In this document: in pieces, positions 8,691-17,850 of the stretch | How positions within the stretch are numbered: the first letter of the stretch is position 1 | Layout: each line of letters starts with the position of its first letter | Source of the DNA: Demequina sp. TMPB413 | GTDB taxonomy: Bacteria > Actinomycetota > Actinomycetes > Actinomycetales > Demequinaceae | Length of the DNA: 64,000 nucleotides | Assembly: GCF_020447105.2 (NCBI RefSeq) | Contig: NZ_CP096184.1 | Coordinates: 2,418,001-2,482,000, forward strand | Direction of reading: 5' to 3' | The notes under the pieces: generated by a model | Seen by the model: only the letters and a program-made list of their open reading frames with translations | Databases searched by the model: none | Told to the model about the DNA's origin: nothing | Position numbers and translations under genes: made by a program

Positions 8691-9658
8691 TGCAGATGCA
8701 AGCGGGAACGACGCTGGGCGGTCGCTACGTGTTGCGCTCCCTTCTCGCCGTTGGCGGCATGGGCGAGGTGTGGCGAGGGGTCGACAGCGAGCTCGACCGG
8801 CCCGTCGCCGTCAAGGTGCTGAAGGAAGAGGCTCAAAGCAACGAGACCTTCCTCAAGCGCTTTCGCAACGAGGCACAGAACGCCGCGGGGCTCATGCACC
8901 CCAACATCGCTCAGGTCTTCGACTACGGCGACCAGGCTGGGGCCGCCTACCTCGTCATGGAACTGGTCGAGGGAGAACCGCTGTCGACCGTGCTGGAACG
9001 CGAGCTCACGGTGGATGAGCACCGGCTGGTCCGCATGATGATCGGCACCTGCAATGGTCTGCACGCGGCACACCAGGCCCAGGTGATGCACCGCGACATC
9101 AAGCCAGGCAACCTCCTGATCGAGGGTGAGGACCACGTCAAGATCACGGACTTTGGCGTGTCACGAAGCCGCGACCAGACCACGCTGACCGCGACCGGCA
9201 TGGTGATGGGCACCGCCCAGTATTTGGCTCCCGAACTCGCCCTCGGCAAGCCAGCCACCCCAGCGTCGGATCTCTACGCTTTGGGAATCATCGCCTACGA
9301 AGCCGTGGTGGGCAGGCGACCCTTCACAGCGTCGTCCCCCGTCGACATCGCCATCGCCCAAGTGAACGATGCGGTGCCGCCGCTCCCGGCGACCGTCTCG
9401 CCCGCTTTGGCCGCGGTGATCATGGACCTCCTGGAGAAGAATCCGCGGCGCAGGCCACGCACTGCCCTCGATTTGGCCGAGATCCTGGCCGGGCTGCGGC
9501 TACCCACCAAGGCCGAGAGGGCCGCTCGCGAGCACGGCGCACCAGAGACCATCTCACCCAGAAGAACAGGCCGCGCACCCGCGCGCGTCATGCCCCCATC
9601 CATCGCTCCCGCGAGGTACAGACCGCGCCCCGACGCGCCGTCGAAACGGCAAACCTAG
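8690..9658 (+). CDS. pknA: Ser/Thr protein kinase PknA
   Basis: 322 aa. Complete Hanks-type kinase domain (about 8-270): glycine loop LLAVGGMGEVWRG, catalytic Lys in VAVKVL, HRDIKPGN catalytic loop, DFG and an APE-type YLAPELALG. The remaining 50 residues are basic and Pro/Arg-rich, and I see no hydrophobic stretch long enough for a membrane segment, unlike mycobacterial PknA. Start overlaps the pbpA stop (TGATG). Probably phosphorylates FhaA/FhaB and division proteins. Confidence 0.92.
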   Translation: MQMQAGTTLGGRYVLRSLLAVGGMGEVWRGVDSELDRPVAVKVLKEEAQSNETFLKRFRNEAQNAAGLMHPNIAQVFDYGDQAGAAYLVMELVEGEPLSTVLERELTVDEHRLVRMMIGTCNGLHAAHQAQVMHRDIKPGNLLIEGEDHVKITDFGVSRSRDQTTLTATGMVMGTAQYLAPELALGKPATPASDLYALGIIAYEAVVGRRPFTASSPVDIAIAQVNDAVPPLPATVSPALAAVIMDLLEKNPRRRPRTALDLAEILAGLRLPTKAERAAREHGAPETISPRRTGRAPARVMPPSIAPARYRPRPDAPSKRQT

Positions 9659-9717
9659 CGGGAATGCCACAATAAGCGCTAGATAACGTGCCCTTTGGGC
9701 TACAGGCAAGGAACATG

Positions 9718-11850
9718 ATGAACGACGAACCACAGCTCCTAGCGGGCCGATACGAGGTCGGCGACCTCATCGGTCGCGGCGGGATGGCCGAGGTACACAT
9801 CGGCTATGACACGCGCCTCGGCCGCAACGTCGCCATCAAGATCCTGCGCGCCGACCTCGCGCGTGACCCATCCTTCCAGACGCGTTTCCGCCGCGAGGCG
9901 CAAGCGGCCGCCGGGCTCAACCATCCGTCGATCGTTGCGGTATACGACACCGGCGAAGACCACCGGCGCAACGAACAGGGCGCCATCCAGGCCGTCCCCT
10001 TCATCGTCATGGAGTACGTCGAGGGCCACACCGTCCGCGACATCCTCAAGGGCGACGTCGCTGCGCCCATCGATGAGGCCGTCGAGATCACCCAGGGGGT
10101 CCTGTCCGGCCTCGACTACGCGCACCACGCTGGGCTCGTGCACCGCGACATCAAGCCAGCCAACGTGATGCTGACGCCCACCGGCGCGGTCAAGGTCATG
10201 GACTTCGGGATCGCCCGCGCCCTCGCCGACGTCGGGCAGACGATGACGCAGACGCAAGCCGTCGTCGGCACGGCCCAGTACCTCTCCCCAGAGCAGGCGC
10301 GCGGCGAGAACGTCGACGCCAGGTCAGACCTGTACTCGACTGGTTGCCTCCTCTTTGAACTCCTGACGGGCAGGCCTCCTTTTATGGGCGACTCGCCCGT
10401 GTCGGTCGCGTACCAGCACGTGCGCGAAGAGGCGCCCAGGCCTTCTCAGTTCGCTTCTGACGTGCCGGCGGAGCTCGACGCCGTGGTCGCCAAGGCCCTT
10501 CAGAAGGATCGCAACGCGAGGTACTCCTCGGCACAGGAGTTCTCGGCCGACCTTCAGCGCGCGATGGGCGGGAGCCCAGCCCCCACCACGGGTGCCACCG
10601 CCGTTGGCTCCGCCGCGTGGGGCGTCGGCGCCGCTGGCGTTGCTGCCGCGGGGGCCGCCGCCGCTGGCTCCGACCACGACTTCACTCCTGGCACGGACGC
10701 GACGTCCATCATGCCCGGCGAGCCAGCTCCGCGGCCGCATCCCCCGACGACGGGCGCCACGGCGGTCATGCCTGCTTCGGCTGGCTGGGGAGCCGTCATG
10801 GGCGGCCCCCCAGGGCCTCCTCCATCGGTGTCGCCTCCTGTGACGGGAACGATCGTCACTGACGACGAGCTGGTGGAGGATGACTCTCGCAAGCGGCTGA
10901 TGATTCAGATCGGCATCGCCGCTGCTGCTGTGATCGGCCTGATTCTGGTGATTTGGGCACTGTTCTCGATGCTCGGCAATGAGGGTGGCGAGCCTGAACC
11001 CACGGCGGAACTCGTCACGATCCCGATTCTCGAAGGCGTCGATCGCGACACCGCCCAGACCCGACTCGAGGCCCTTGGCCTGACACCAGTGTTCGAAGAA
11101 GAATTGTCAGAAGAGATCGAGTCAGGTCGCGTGATTCGCACCGACCCTGAGTCCGGCGAGAAGGTGGACCCTGCCACCGACCCAGAGGTCACCGTCTACC
11201 TCTCGAGCGGCCCAGACGAGATCGAGGTGCCGGAGGTTCGCGGCATGACTCAAGAGGATGCGGTCACCGCTCTCGAGGACGCGGGGCTCGAGGTATCCAC
11301 CGTCGAACCAGATCACGACCCCGACATCGCTGCCGACCGCGCCTCCAAGACGGAACCCGCCGCTGGGACCGTTGTTCCCGTCGACACGGGCATCACGCTG
11401 TACATCTCCGATGGCAAGGTGGAGTTGCCCGAACTGCGCGGCAAGACCGAAGGCGAGGCTCAACAACTCCTCGTGGAGCTCGGACTGATCGGAAACCTTC
11501 AAGACGTCGAGACGACCGAAGTGGACCCCGGCACCGTGTTCGAGCAGGACCCGCTGCCTGGCCTGGTCGACCAGGGCTCCACGGTGACCATCAAGGTTGC
11601 CAAGGCGCCCACCACAGTCGAAGTTCCCAACGTTGTCGGAAGCTCTCAGGCGCAGGCCATGAGCGCCCTGAATAATGTGGGGCTCAAGAGCAGCGTGACG
11701 GAAGAGAACCACCTCACAGTGCCCGCTGGCCAGGTCATCTCCCAGAACCCCTCTGGTGGCATCAAGGTCGCGATCGGCACCACCGTGAACCTCGTGGTGT
11801 CGAAGGGGCCGCTTCCGGTAACGACGGAGCCGGCACCCCCGGGCCCTTAG
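9718..11850 (+). CDS. pknB: Ser/Thr protein kinase PknB with four PASTA domains
   Basis: 710 aa. N-terminal kinase domain (about 10-275; GRGGMAEVHIG, VAIKIL, HRDIKPANVM, DFG), an Ala/Pro/Gly-rich linker, one membrane segment (about 393-420) and four extracellular PASTA repeats (about 434-700), each starting with VTIP-, IEVPEV-, VELPEL- or VEVPNV-type strands. PASTA repeats sense muropeptides or lipid II. ATG 9718 is preferred because AAGGA (9708-9712) has better spacing to it than to ATG 9715; GTG 9688 is a longer alternative. A TAGATAA-like -10 lies just upstream, so it may have its own promoter. Confidence 0.95.
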   Translation: MNDEPQLLAGRYEVGDLIGRGGMAEVHIGYDTRLGRNVAIKILRADLARDPSFQTRFRREAQAAAGLNHPSIVAVYDTGEDHRRNEQGAIQAVPFIVMEYVEGHTVRDILKGDVAAPIDEAVEITQGVLSGLDYAHHAGLVHRDIKPANVMLTPTGAVKVMDFGIARALADVGQTMTQTQAVVGTAQYLSPEQARGENVDARSDLYSTGCLLFELLTGRPPFMGDSPVSVAYQHVREEAPRPSQFASDVPAELDAVVAKALQKDRNARYSSAQEFSADLQRAMGGSPAPTTGATAVGSAAWGVGAAGVAAAGAAAAGSDHDFTPGTDATSIMPGEPAPRPHPPTTGATAVMPASAGWGAVMGGPPGPPPSVSPPVTGTIVTDDELVEDDSRKRLMIQIGIAAAAVIGLILVIWALFSMLGNEGGEPEPTAELVTIPILEGVDRDTAQTRLEALGLTPVFEEELSEEIESGRVIRTDPESGEKVDPATDPEVTVYLSSGPDEIEVPEVRGMTQEDAVTALEDAGLEVSTVEPDHDPDIAADRASKTEPAAGTVVPVDTGITLYISDGKVELPELRGKTEGEAQQLLVELGLIGNLQDVETTEVDPGTVFEQDPLPGLVDQGSTVTIKVAKAPTTVEVPNVVGSSQAQAMSALNNVGLKSSVTEENHLTVPAGQVISQNPSGGIKVAIGTTVNLVVSKGPLPVTTEPAPPGP

Positions 11851-11856
11851 CAGCCT

Positions 11857-11895
11857 CGGGCATCGTCCCCTCTTGAACACCAGGGACGATGCCCG
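11857..11895 (+). terminator. Hairpin terminator after pknB
   Basis: Perfect 13-bp inverted repeat (CGGGCATCGTCCC and its complement) with a 13-nt loop, 6 nt after the pknB stop. There is no U-tract, as is common for high-GC hairpins. It probably separates the kinase cluster from the carotenoid operon. Confidence 0.7.
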
Positions 11896-12029
11896 CGTAG
11901 CATGGGAGACGGAGCAAGGGAGCCGCCCATGCAGTCGAGTACGAGCGAGTCAGTGCGCGGCGCCCGCGCGAGCGCACTTCCGCGCCGTGCGGGAATGACT
12001 GCGGGTTCGTCAGCGTCTTATCAGGCACT

Positions 12030-13112
12030 ATGACCGCGCTGCTGACCACCGACGCCCTGCAGGACTACGTCTCCGAGCGCCTCGGCGCGGTTCAGGCCGC
12101 CCTTGATGACCATGTGATCGCGGCGACAGCCGAGCTCCCGGCGGCCGGTCCCGACTATCGCAACCTGTGGCAGACGCTCGGCGTCCAGTTCGGCGGCGGC
12201 AAGAATCTGCGGCCCTCCCTCACCCTTGCCGCGTACGCCGGGCTCGGGGGGGAGGACGACGAGGCAATCCTGCCGGTAGCCGCGGCCATGGAGATGCTGC
12301 ACCTCGCGATGCTGGTCCACGACGACGTCTTGGACCACGACGAGGTGCGCAGGGGCCGCGCCAACGTGGCAGGAACGAGGCGCGCGGAGCTCGCGAACTC
12401 CCGGCTCAGCCCCACGCAGGTGGACGACCACGTGCTGGCCGCAGCGTTGCTCGGTGGAGACCTCGCACTGTCTTCCGCCTACGACCTGATCTCGCGAGCG
12501 CCCCTGCCTGCGCACCATCGGCTCGCGTGTCTCGACCTGGTGACCAGGGCCATCCGCACCACCATCGCGGGTGAGCTGCTGGACATGTACGGCGACCTGA
12601 TCGACCCTGCCGAGGCGAACTCACTGCTCGTGGCAGAGCTCAAGACGGCGACCTACTCATGCGTGGTGCCGCTTCGGGCAGGGGCACAACTCGCCGGCGC
12701 AGACCCCACCATGGTGAGCCACATGGAACGACTGGGCGCCTCGCTCGGCTTGTCCTTCCAGTTGGTTGACGATGACCTCGGTGTGTTCGGTGACCCCGCC
12801 GTCACGGGCAAGTCGGTGCTGTCTGACTTGCGAGCTGGCAAGCGGACCGAGTTGCTGCGGTTGGGATTCCACGCGACGGACGACGCCGGACGCCAGGTCT
12901 TGCGCGAAGCCGTGGGTAACCCTGAACTCGACGAGGACGGCGCTGCGGCGGTGCGCGCCATACTGGTGGATTCGGGCGCGAGGGACCGCTCCCTCAAGGT
13001 GGCCCGCCAGCACGCCAGAATCGCGCGTCGCATCGCGTCGGAGCGCATCTCTAAGCCACTGTCCGGCTACCTCATTGGCCTGATCGACTCGCTCGAGGAG
13101 CGCTCGTCGTGA
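12030..13112 (+). CDS. idsA: Geranylgeranyl diphosphate synthase
   Basis: 360 aa, all-alpha prenyl synthase with both aspartate-rich motifs: HDDVLDHDE (first, substrate Mg2+ binding) and QLVDDDLGVFGD (second). It condenses IPP with allylic diphosphates to GGPP (C20), the precursor for phytoene. First gene of the carotenoid operon; its stop overlaps the crtB start (GTGA). The ATG has no obvious Shine-Dalgarno, and a TTATCA-like -10 (12018-12023) lies only 6 nt upstream, so the mRNA may be leaderless. Product chain length cannot be read from sequence; GGPP is inferred from the neighbours. Confidence 0.9.
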   Translation: MTALLTTDALQDYVSERLGAVQAALDDHVIAATAELPAAGPDYRNLWQTLGVQFGGGKNLRPSLTLAAYAGLGGEDDEAILPVAAAMEMLHLAMLVHDDVLDHDEVRRGRANVAGTRRAELANSRLSPTQVDDHVLAAALLGGDLALSSAYDLISRAPLPAHHRLACLDLVTRAIRTTIAGELLDMYGDLIDPAEANSLLVAELKTATYSCVVPLRAGAQLAGADPTMVSHMERLGASLGLSFQLVDDDLGVFGDPAVTGKSVLSDLRAGKRTELLRLGFHATDDAGRQVLREAVGNPELDEDGAAAVRAILVDSGARDRSLKVARQHARIARRIASERISKPLSGYLIGLIDSLEERSS

Positions 13113-14005
13113 ACGCCCACGGGGGGCGTGCTCACCACGACAACACCACGTCGCTTGCCCTCTATGACCAGACCGCGCAGGCAGCGGCCGCGACGGTGCT
13201 CGCGAAGTATTCGACCTCCTTTGGCGCAGGCACCAGGCTTCTTGGTCGCACGATGCGCACTCACATCCGGTCGATCTACGCGATGGTGCGCGTCGCTGAC
13301 GAGATCGTCGACACGTACAGGGGAGAAGACGCCCGCGCGATGCTTGACAGCTTTGAGGGCGAGGTGAACGCGGCGCTCGACAGCGCATTCAGCGCGAACC
13401 TTGTGGCACACGCCTTCGCCTTGAGCGCCAAGCAGGTGGGGATAGGCAGAGACCTCACCGAGCCGTTCTTCGCCTCGATGCGCATGGATCTCGACACCAC
13501 GGCGCACACGCAAGCAAGCTTCGACCGCTACGTCTATGGCTCGGCTGAGGTCATCGGCGAGATGTGCCTCGCCGTGTTCCTCAACTCGTACACCGGGCCG
13601 CGCGAAACTCCCTCAGAGGTGCGGGAGGGCGCAAGGCGGCTGGGGGCGGCCTACCAAAAGATCAACTTTCTGCGCGACCTCGCGATGGACGACGGCGAAC
13701 TGGGGCGCTCGTACTTTCCTGGCGTCACCGTTGCTACCCTCGACGACGTCACCCTGGCCACCCTCGTGGACGATTGCCGCGCCGACATCAGGGCGGCGGA
13801 GGCGTGCCTGCCGGCGCTGCCAAGGCGCGCACGCATCGGCGTCACCACCACCATCGACATCTACTCACGGTTGCTGCGCAGGATCGAGCGCACTCCAGCG
13901 CAACAACTGTGCACTACCCGCATTCGCGTAGCCAACCCCGTGAAGGCTGCCTACGCACTGCGCAATGCGTGTCCGTGGGTCAGTGCTACCAGGAGGGTCG
14001 CATGA
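13109..14005 (+). CDS. crtB: Phytoene synthase
   Basis: 298 aa, squalene/phytoene synthase family. The first Asp-rich motif is DEIVD (residues 64-68) within RVADEIVDTY, and the second lies in INFLRDLAMDDGELGRSYFP. It joins two GGPP molecules head-to-head to give 15-cis-phytoene. GTG start overlapping idsA; crtI follows with a 4-nt overlap and its ribosome site AGGAGG (13991-13996) inside crtB. Confidence 0.93.
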   Translation: MNAHGGRAHHDNTTSLALYDQTAQAAAATVLAKYSTSFGAGTRLLGRTMRTHIRSIYAMVRVADEIVDTYRGEDARAMLDSFEGEVNAALDSAFSANLVAHAFALSAKQVGIGRDLTEPFFASMRMDLDTTAHTQASFDRYVYGSAEVIGEMCLAVFLNSYTGPRETPSEVREGARRLGAAYQKINFLRDLAMDDGELGRSYFPGVTVATLDDVTLATLVDDCRADIRAAEACLPALPRRARIGVTTTIDIYSRLLRRIERTPAQQLCTTRIRVANPVKAAYALRNACPWVSATRRVA

Positions 14006-15693
14006 CCGCCCCACATCCCCCGCACATCGTCATCATCGGCGGCGGCATCGGCGGTCTCGCGACCGCAGGGCTGCTCGCTCGAGGTGGCGCCGCCGTGACC
14101 CTCTTGGAACGTCACGCCAGCGTCGGCGGGAGGGCCGGCCAATGGGTGCACGACGGCTACACGTGGGACACGGGACCCTCGTGGTACCTCATGCGTGAGG
14201 CTTTCGATCAGTACTTCGCGCTCATGGGGACGTCTTCCGACGAGCAACTCGATCTCATCGACCTTGACCCGCGCTATCGCGTGTTTTTCGAAGACGACGA
14301 CGCCGCAGGTGCTGGCGAGGTGCTCGACGTGGTGGCCGATCCTGACGCCAACTACGCGCGCTTCAACGAGATGTCTCCCGGCGATGGTGACGCAATGCGC
14401 GAGTACGCGCGGGAGTCGAAGGAGTTGTACACCCTCGCGCTGCAGCGGTTCCTCTACACGACGTTTGAGCGGGTCGACAAGGTGCCCAACGCCACCGTGC
14501 TGACCCGTCTGCCGATGCTCGCCTCCCTGCTCACGCGTTCCCTCGGCTCCAAGGTTGCCGGCAAGGTGCGCGACGAAAGACTCCGCAAGATCCTTGGCTT
14601 CCACGCCGTCTTCCTCGGATCCTCTCCCTCGCGCGCGCCATCGCTGTTCTCGCTCATGAGCCACCTCGACCTGACCGACGGCGTTCGCTACCCGCGCGAG
14701 GGCATGTACCAGGTGATTCGCGCGATCGAGGCGCTCGCTGTCACGCACGGCGCGCACATCAGGACGGGCACCAACGTCACCAGGATCGTGGTGGGCGACG
14801 ACGGCCTGGCTACTGGCGTCGAGCTTGAAGGGGGCGAGGTCATTGACGCCGACGCGGTGGTCTCCGGCGCCGACATGCACCACACCGAGACGGCACTCCT
14901 TGAGCCCCAGCACCAGTGGCAACCGGAGCGGCGCTGGGCGAAGCGTCAGCCGGGCGTGAGTGCCCTCCTCGTGTACGCAGGGGTGCGGGGAGAGGTCCCT
15001 CAGCTCGCCCACCACAGCCTGTTCTTCTCCCGCGACTGGGAGGCCAACTTCGACGCCATCGTCGGCGGTGGGGAACTCAAGCCTCCCTTCCCCGCCTCGG
15101 TGTACGTGTCGCGCGTGACCGCGACCAACCCCGATGCCGCGCCAACGGGCCACGAGAACCTCTACATGCTGGTGCCTTTCCCCGCCGATCCCGAGTTGGG
15201 CGCCACCCCAGCAAGCCGCGCGCAACTCGAGGAGTACGCGTGGCGCTACCTCGACCAAGTCGCCGCATGGGCGTCGATCCCTGACCTACGCGAGCGCACC
15301 ACCCTGTACAGGATCACCGCGCCGTCGGACTTCGCCACCGAACTGAGCGCTTGGCGCGGCACCGCACTCGGCCTCGAGCACACCGTGCGCCAGTCCGCCG
15401 TGTTCCGGCCAGGAAATGTCTCACGCAAGGTGCCCAACCTGATGTACGTGGGCGCCTCCACCGTGCCCGGCATCGGCATGCCGATCTGCCTCATTTCTGC
15501 CGAGCTCGTGGCCAAACGGCTCCTGGGAGCGACCACCGTGTCGCCTTTGCCGACGCCGGCGCCGCCAGGATTCCTAGCCCGCTCCCGCAAGCGTGGCGTG
15601 TTGGGCGACATCGCCCGCCGCGCCGCCGCGCCCGGCTCACCTGGTGCGCAGGCGGACGACGCTGGCGCGGCCGCTACCTCGGAGCGCGCGTGA
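14002..15693 (+). CDS. crtI: Phytoene desaturase (CrtI type)
   Basis: 563 aa. N-terminal dinucleotide-binding fold IVIIGGGIGGLATAGLLARG followed by GGRAGQW, and a C-terminal CrtI signature YVGASTVPGIGMPICLISAE. Catalyses the stepwise desaturation of phytoene to lycopene at the membrane using FAD. ATG 14002 is set by AGGAGG at 13991. The C-terminal 45 residues after the signature are Pro/Arg/Ala-rich and variable. Overlaps crtYe by 4 nt. Confidence 0.94.
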   Translation: MTAPHPPHIVIIGGGIGGLATAGLLARGGAAVTLLERHASVGGRAGQWVHDGYTWDTGPSWYLMREAFDQYFALMGTSSDEQLDLIDLDPRYRVFFEDDDAAGAGEVLDVVADPDANYARFNEMSPGDGDAMREYARESKELYTLALQRFLYTTFERVDKVPNATVLTRLPMLASLLTRSLGSKVAGKVRDERLRKILGFHAVFLGSSPSRAPSLFSLMSHLDLTDGVRYPREGMYQVIRAIEALAVTHGAHIRTGTNVTRIVVGDDGLATGVELEGGEVIDADAVVSGADMHHTETALLEPQHQWQPERRWAKRQPGVSALLVYAGVRGEVPQLAHHSLFFSRDWEANFDAIVGGGELKPPFPASVYVSRVTATNPDAAPTGHENLYMLVPFPADPELGATPASRAQLEEYAWRYLDQVAAWASIPDLRERTTLYRITAPSDFATELSAWRGTALGLEHTVRQSAVFRPGNVSRKVPNLMYVGASTVPGIGMPICLISAELVAKRLLGATTVSPLPTPAPPGFLARSRKRGVLGDIARRAAAPGSPGAQADDAGAAATSERA

Positions 15694-16016
15694 GTTTCGC
15701 GTACCTTGGCGCGTTGCTCGTGAGCATCGCCGGCTTGGGATTCCTCGACGCGCGCTACAGGGTCGCAGTGTTTGCCGAGCCCAAGCGGGCCCTTGCCACC
15801 ATTGGCATTGCCGTGCTCGCGTTCCTCGCATGGGACCTCGCAGGGGTGGGACTCGGCATCTTCTTTCGCGGCGACGCCGAATACATGACCGGCGTACAAC
15901 TCGCGCCGGAGGTACCGCTCGAGGAACTGTTCTTCCTGATCCTCTTGACGTATCAGACGCTGCTGCTGTGGCGAGCGCTCGAGCGCCAGCGCGAGCGCGC
16001 GGGGGGCGCCGCATGA
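15690..16016 (+). CDS. crtYe: C50 carotenoid epsilon-cyclase subunit CrtYe
   Basis: 108 aa with three predicted membrane segments. It carries the lycopene cyclase domain motif PEVPLEELFFLILLTYQTLLL. In corynebacteria and micrococci CrtYe and CrtYf form a heterodimer that cyclises the C50 intermediate flavuxanthin. GTG start (GTGA overlap with crtI) and ATGA overlap with crtYf indicate a coupled pair. Confidence 0.88.
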   Translation: MSFAYLGALLVSIAGLGFLDARYRVAVFAEPKRALATIGIAVLAFLAWDLAGVGLGIFFRGDAEYMTGVQLAPEVPLEELFFLILLTYQTLLLWRALERQRERAGGAA

Positions 16017-16345
16017 CGTACGTGGTCCTGTCCGCTGCGGTCTTGGCGATCATTGCGGCCGTCACGGTGCCGACGCTGCGACGACTGCCATTGCGGCCGC
16101 TCGTGATCACGGCGCTGGTCTTGATCGCACTCACGGCAGTGTTCGACAACATCATCGTGGGCGTTGACCTGGTCGCGTACGACGAATCGAAGATCTCTGG
16201 TGTACGCGTTCCCATCGCCCCGATCGAGGACTTCGCGTACACGCTGGGCGCCGTCATGCTCGTGCCAGCGCTGTGGACCTGGCTCGGCGGACGTCGGGGC
16301 ACATCCCGCGGGCTGGACCCGAGCGAACGGGGGCAGGACTCGTGA
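16013..16345 (+). CDS. crtYf: C50 carotenoid epsilon-cyclase subunit CrtYf
   Basis: 110 aa with three hydrophobic segments. It has the partner motif FDNIIVGVDLVAYDESKISGVRV split by the family-typical turn, then PIEDFAYTLGAVMLVPALW. It is the second half of the heterodimeric cyclase; whether rings are epsilon, beta or gamma type depends on residues I cannot assign. Overlaps crtYe and crtEb by 4 nt each. Confidence 0.88.
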   Translation: MTYVVLSAAVLAIIAAVTVPTLRRLPLRPLVITALVLIALTAVFDNIIVGVDLVAYDESKISGVRVPIAPIEDFAYTLGAVMLVPALWTWLGGRRGTSRGLDPSERGQDS

Positions 16346-17220
16346 TCGCGAGCATCATCCGCGCCTCCAGGCCGGTCAGCTGGATCAACACCGCCTTCCC
16401 CTTCGCCGCCGCCTACCTCTTGGTCGAAGGCTCGATCGATGCCCGACTCATCGTCGGCACCCTGTTCTTCCTCATCCCGTACAACCTGCTGATGTATGGC
16501 GTCAACGACGTCTTCGACTACGAGTCGGACCTGCGCAACCCGCGCAAGGGCGGCATCGAGGGCGACGTGGTGCGCGACAGGGACGCCGCGCGGCGCATCC
16601 ACAAGGGCATTCTGTGGGCCTCCGCCATCACGGTCCTGCCTCCGCTCGCATGGCTGCTCACCCAAGGCTCGGTGGCTTCATCCGTATCGCTCCTGGCCGT
16701 CGTGGCCGGCGTGCTGGCCTATTCCGTACCGGTGCTGCGGTTCAAGGAGCGACCGTTCCTCGACTCGCTCACCTCGGCACTGCATTTTGCGGGCCCCTTG
16801 CTCTACGGGCTCGTCCTCACGGGAGCCGAACTGACCGCGAGGGGAGTGTGGCCCATCTGGGCGGCGTTCATTGCATGGGGCATGGCGAGCCACGCCTTTG
16901 GCGCGGTGCAAGACGTGCGGGCAGATCGCGAGGGGGGCATCGCCTCGATCGCTACCGTGATGGGCGCGCGAGTCACCACGTGGTTCGCCTTGGTCATGTA
17001 CCTGGCCGCAAGCGCCGTTCTGCTCGTGCTGCCGTGGCCTGGCGTGCTCGCCGCGGCGCTCCCGCTCGCTTACGTGGCTTCGGTAGCGCGGTTTGTCCGC
17101 ATCACTGACCAAACGTGCGAAGAAGCGAACAGGGGTTGGCGCACCTTCCTATGGCTCAACCAGCCCGTCGGCTTCTTGGTGACGATGCTGTTGATCGTGA
17201 CCGCAAAGGGCTGGCTCTAG
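16342..17220 (+). CDS. crtEb: Lycopene elongase (UbiA-type prenyltransferase)
   Basis: 292 aa, about eight membrane segments. UbiA-type prenyl-diphosphate site NDVFDYESD near residues 54-62, and a second Asp motif around QDVRADREGG. CrtEb adds two C5 units to lycopene to give C50 flavuxanthin, which CrtYe/CrtYf then cyclise. GTG start at 16342 with GGGGGCAGGA upstream. It ends 6 nt before the convergent pabA stop. Confidence 0.88.
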   Translation: MIASIIRASRPVSWINTAFPFAAAYLLVEGSIDARLIVGTLFFLIPYNLLMYGVNDVFDYESDLRNPRKGGIEGDVVRDRDAARRIHKGILWASAITVLPPLAWLLTQGSVASSVSLLAVVAGVLAYSVPVLRFKERPFLDSLTSALHFAGPLLYGLVLTGAELTARGVWPIWAAFIAWGMASHAFGAVQDVRADREGGIASIATVMGARVTTWFALVMYLAASAVLLVLPWPGVLAAALPLAYVASVARFVRITDQTCEEANRGWRTFLWLNQPVGFLVTMLLIVTAKGWL

Positions 17221-17226
17221 CGACGC

Positions 17227-17850
17227 CTACTTGGTGACGAGAGGCGACAGGCCTTCAGACCGGCCGGCGGGGTCAGGCATGCCGCACGCCTCAAGCCAGT
17301 TGGCCAGCAGGCGGTGGCCGCCCTCGGTGAGGACCGACTCCGGGTGGAACTGGACGCCGTGGAGCGGGAGCTCGCGGTGTCGGAGCCCCATGATGATCCC
17401 GTTGGCCGTGGTCGCCGTGACCTCGAGCTCCGCCGGCACGGTGGGAGTCTCCACCGCAAGCGAGTGATAGCGCGTCGCCGTGAACGGCGAGGGAAGGCCG
17501 TCCAACACGGACGCGCCCTCGTGAGACACCAAGGATGTCTTGCCGTGCATCAGCTCGGGCGCATGGGAGACGACGCCCCCGAACACCTCTGCGAGCGCCT
17601 GGTGTCCCAAGCAGACTCCCAGCATCGGAACCCCCGTTGCCGCGCAGGCGCGAATGACGTCCATCGACGAACCGGCGTCGGCCGGGGTGCCGGGCCCAGG
17701 CGAGACCAAGACGCCATCAAAGGAAGAGATCACGGAGAAGTCGACGGCGTCATTGCGCACCACGACCGTCTCGGCACCCATCTGGCGCAGGTATCCGACG
17801 ATCGTGTACACGAACGAGTCGTAGTTGTCGATCACGAGAATGCGTGTCAT
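17227..17850 (-). CDS. pabA: Class I glutamine amidotransferase (PabA/TrpG)
   Basis: 207 aa. Triad region GVCLGHQALAE (nucleophile Cys) and HPESVLTEGG (His, Glu), plus the oxyanion segment LVSPGPGTPADAG and start MTRILVIDNYDSFVYTIV. It releases ammonia from glutamine for aminodeoxychorismate or anthranilate synthase. No chorismate-binding partner is in the window, so pabA versus trpG is not settled. The ATG shares its A with the stop of the small gene upstream (TGATG). This gene sits near pknB and crgA in other actinobacteria too. Confidence 0.9.
   Translation of the reverse strand: MTRILVIDNYDSFVYTIVGYLRQMGAETVVVRNDAVDFSVISSFDGVLVSPGPGTPADAGSSMDVIRACAATGVPMLGVCLGHQALAEVFGGVVSHAPELMHGKTSLVSHEGASVLDGLPSPFTATRYHSLAVETPTVPAELEVTATTANGIIMGLRHRELPLHGVQFHPESVLTEGGHRLLANWLEACGMPDPAGRSEGLSPLVTK

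Noticed and set aside
13951-15258. 435-codon minus-strand frame opposite crtI
   Set aside because: Shadow of crtI, without any family signature.
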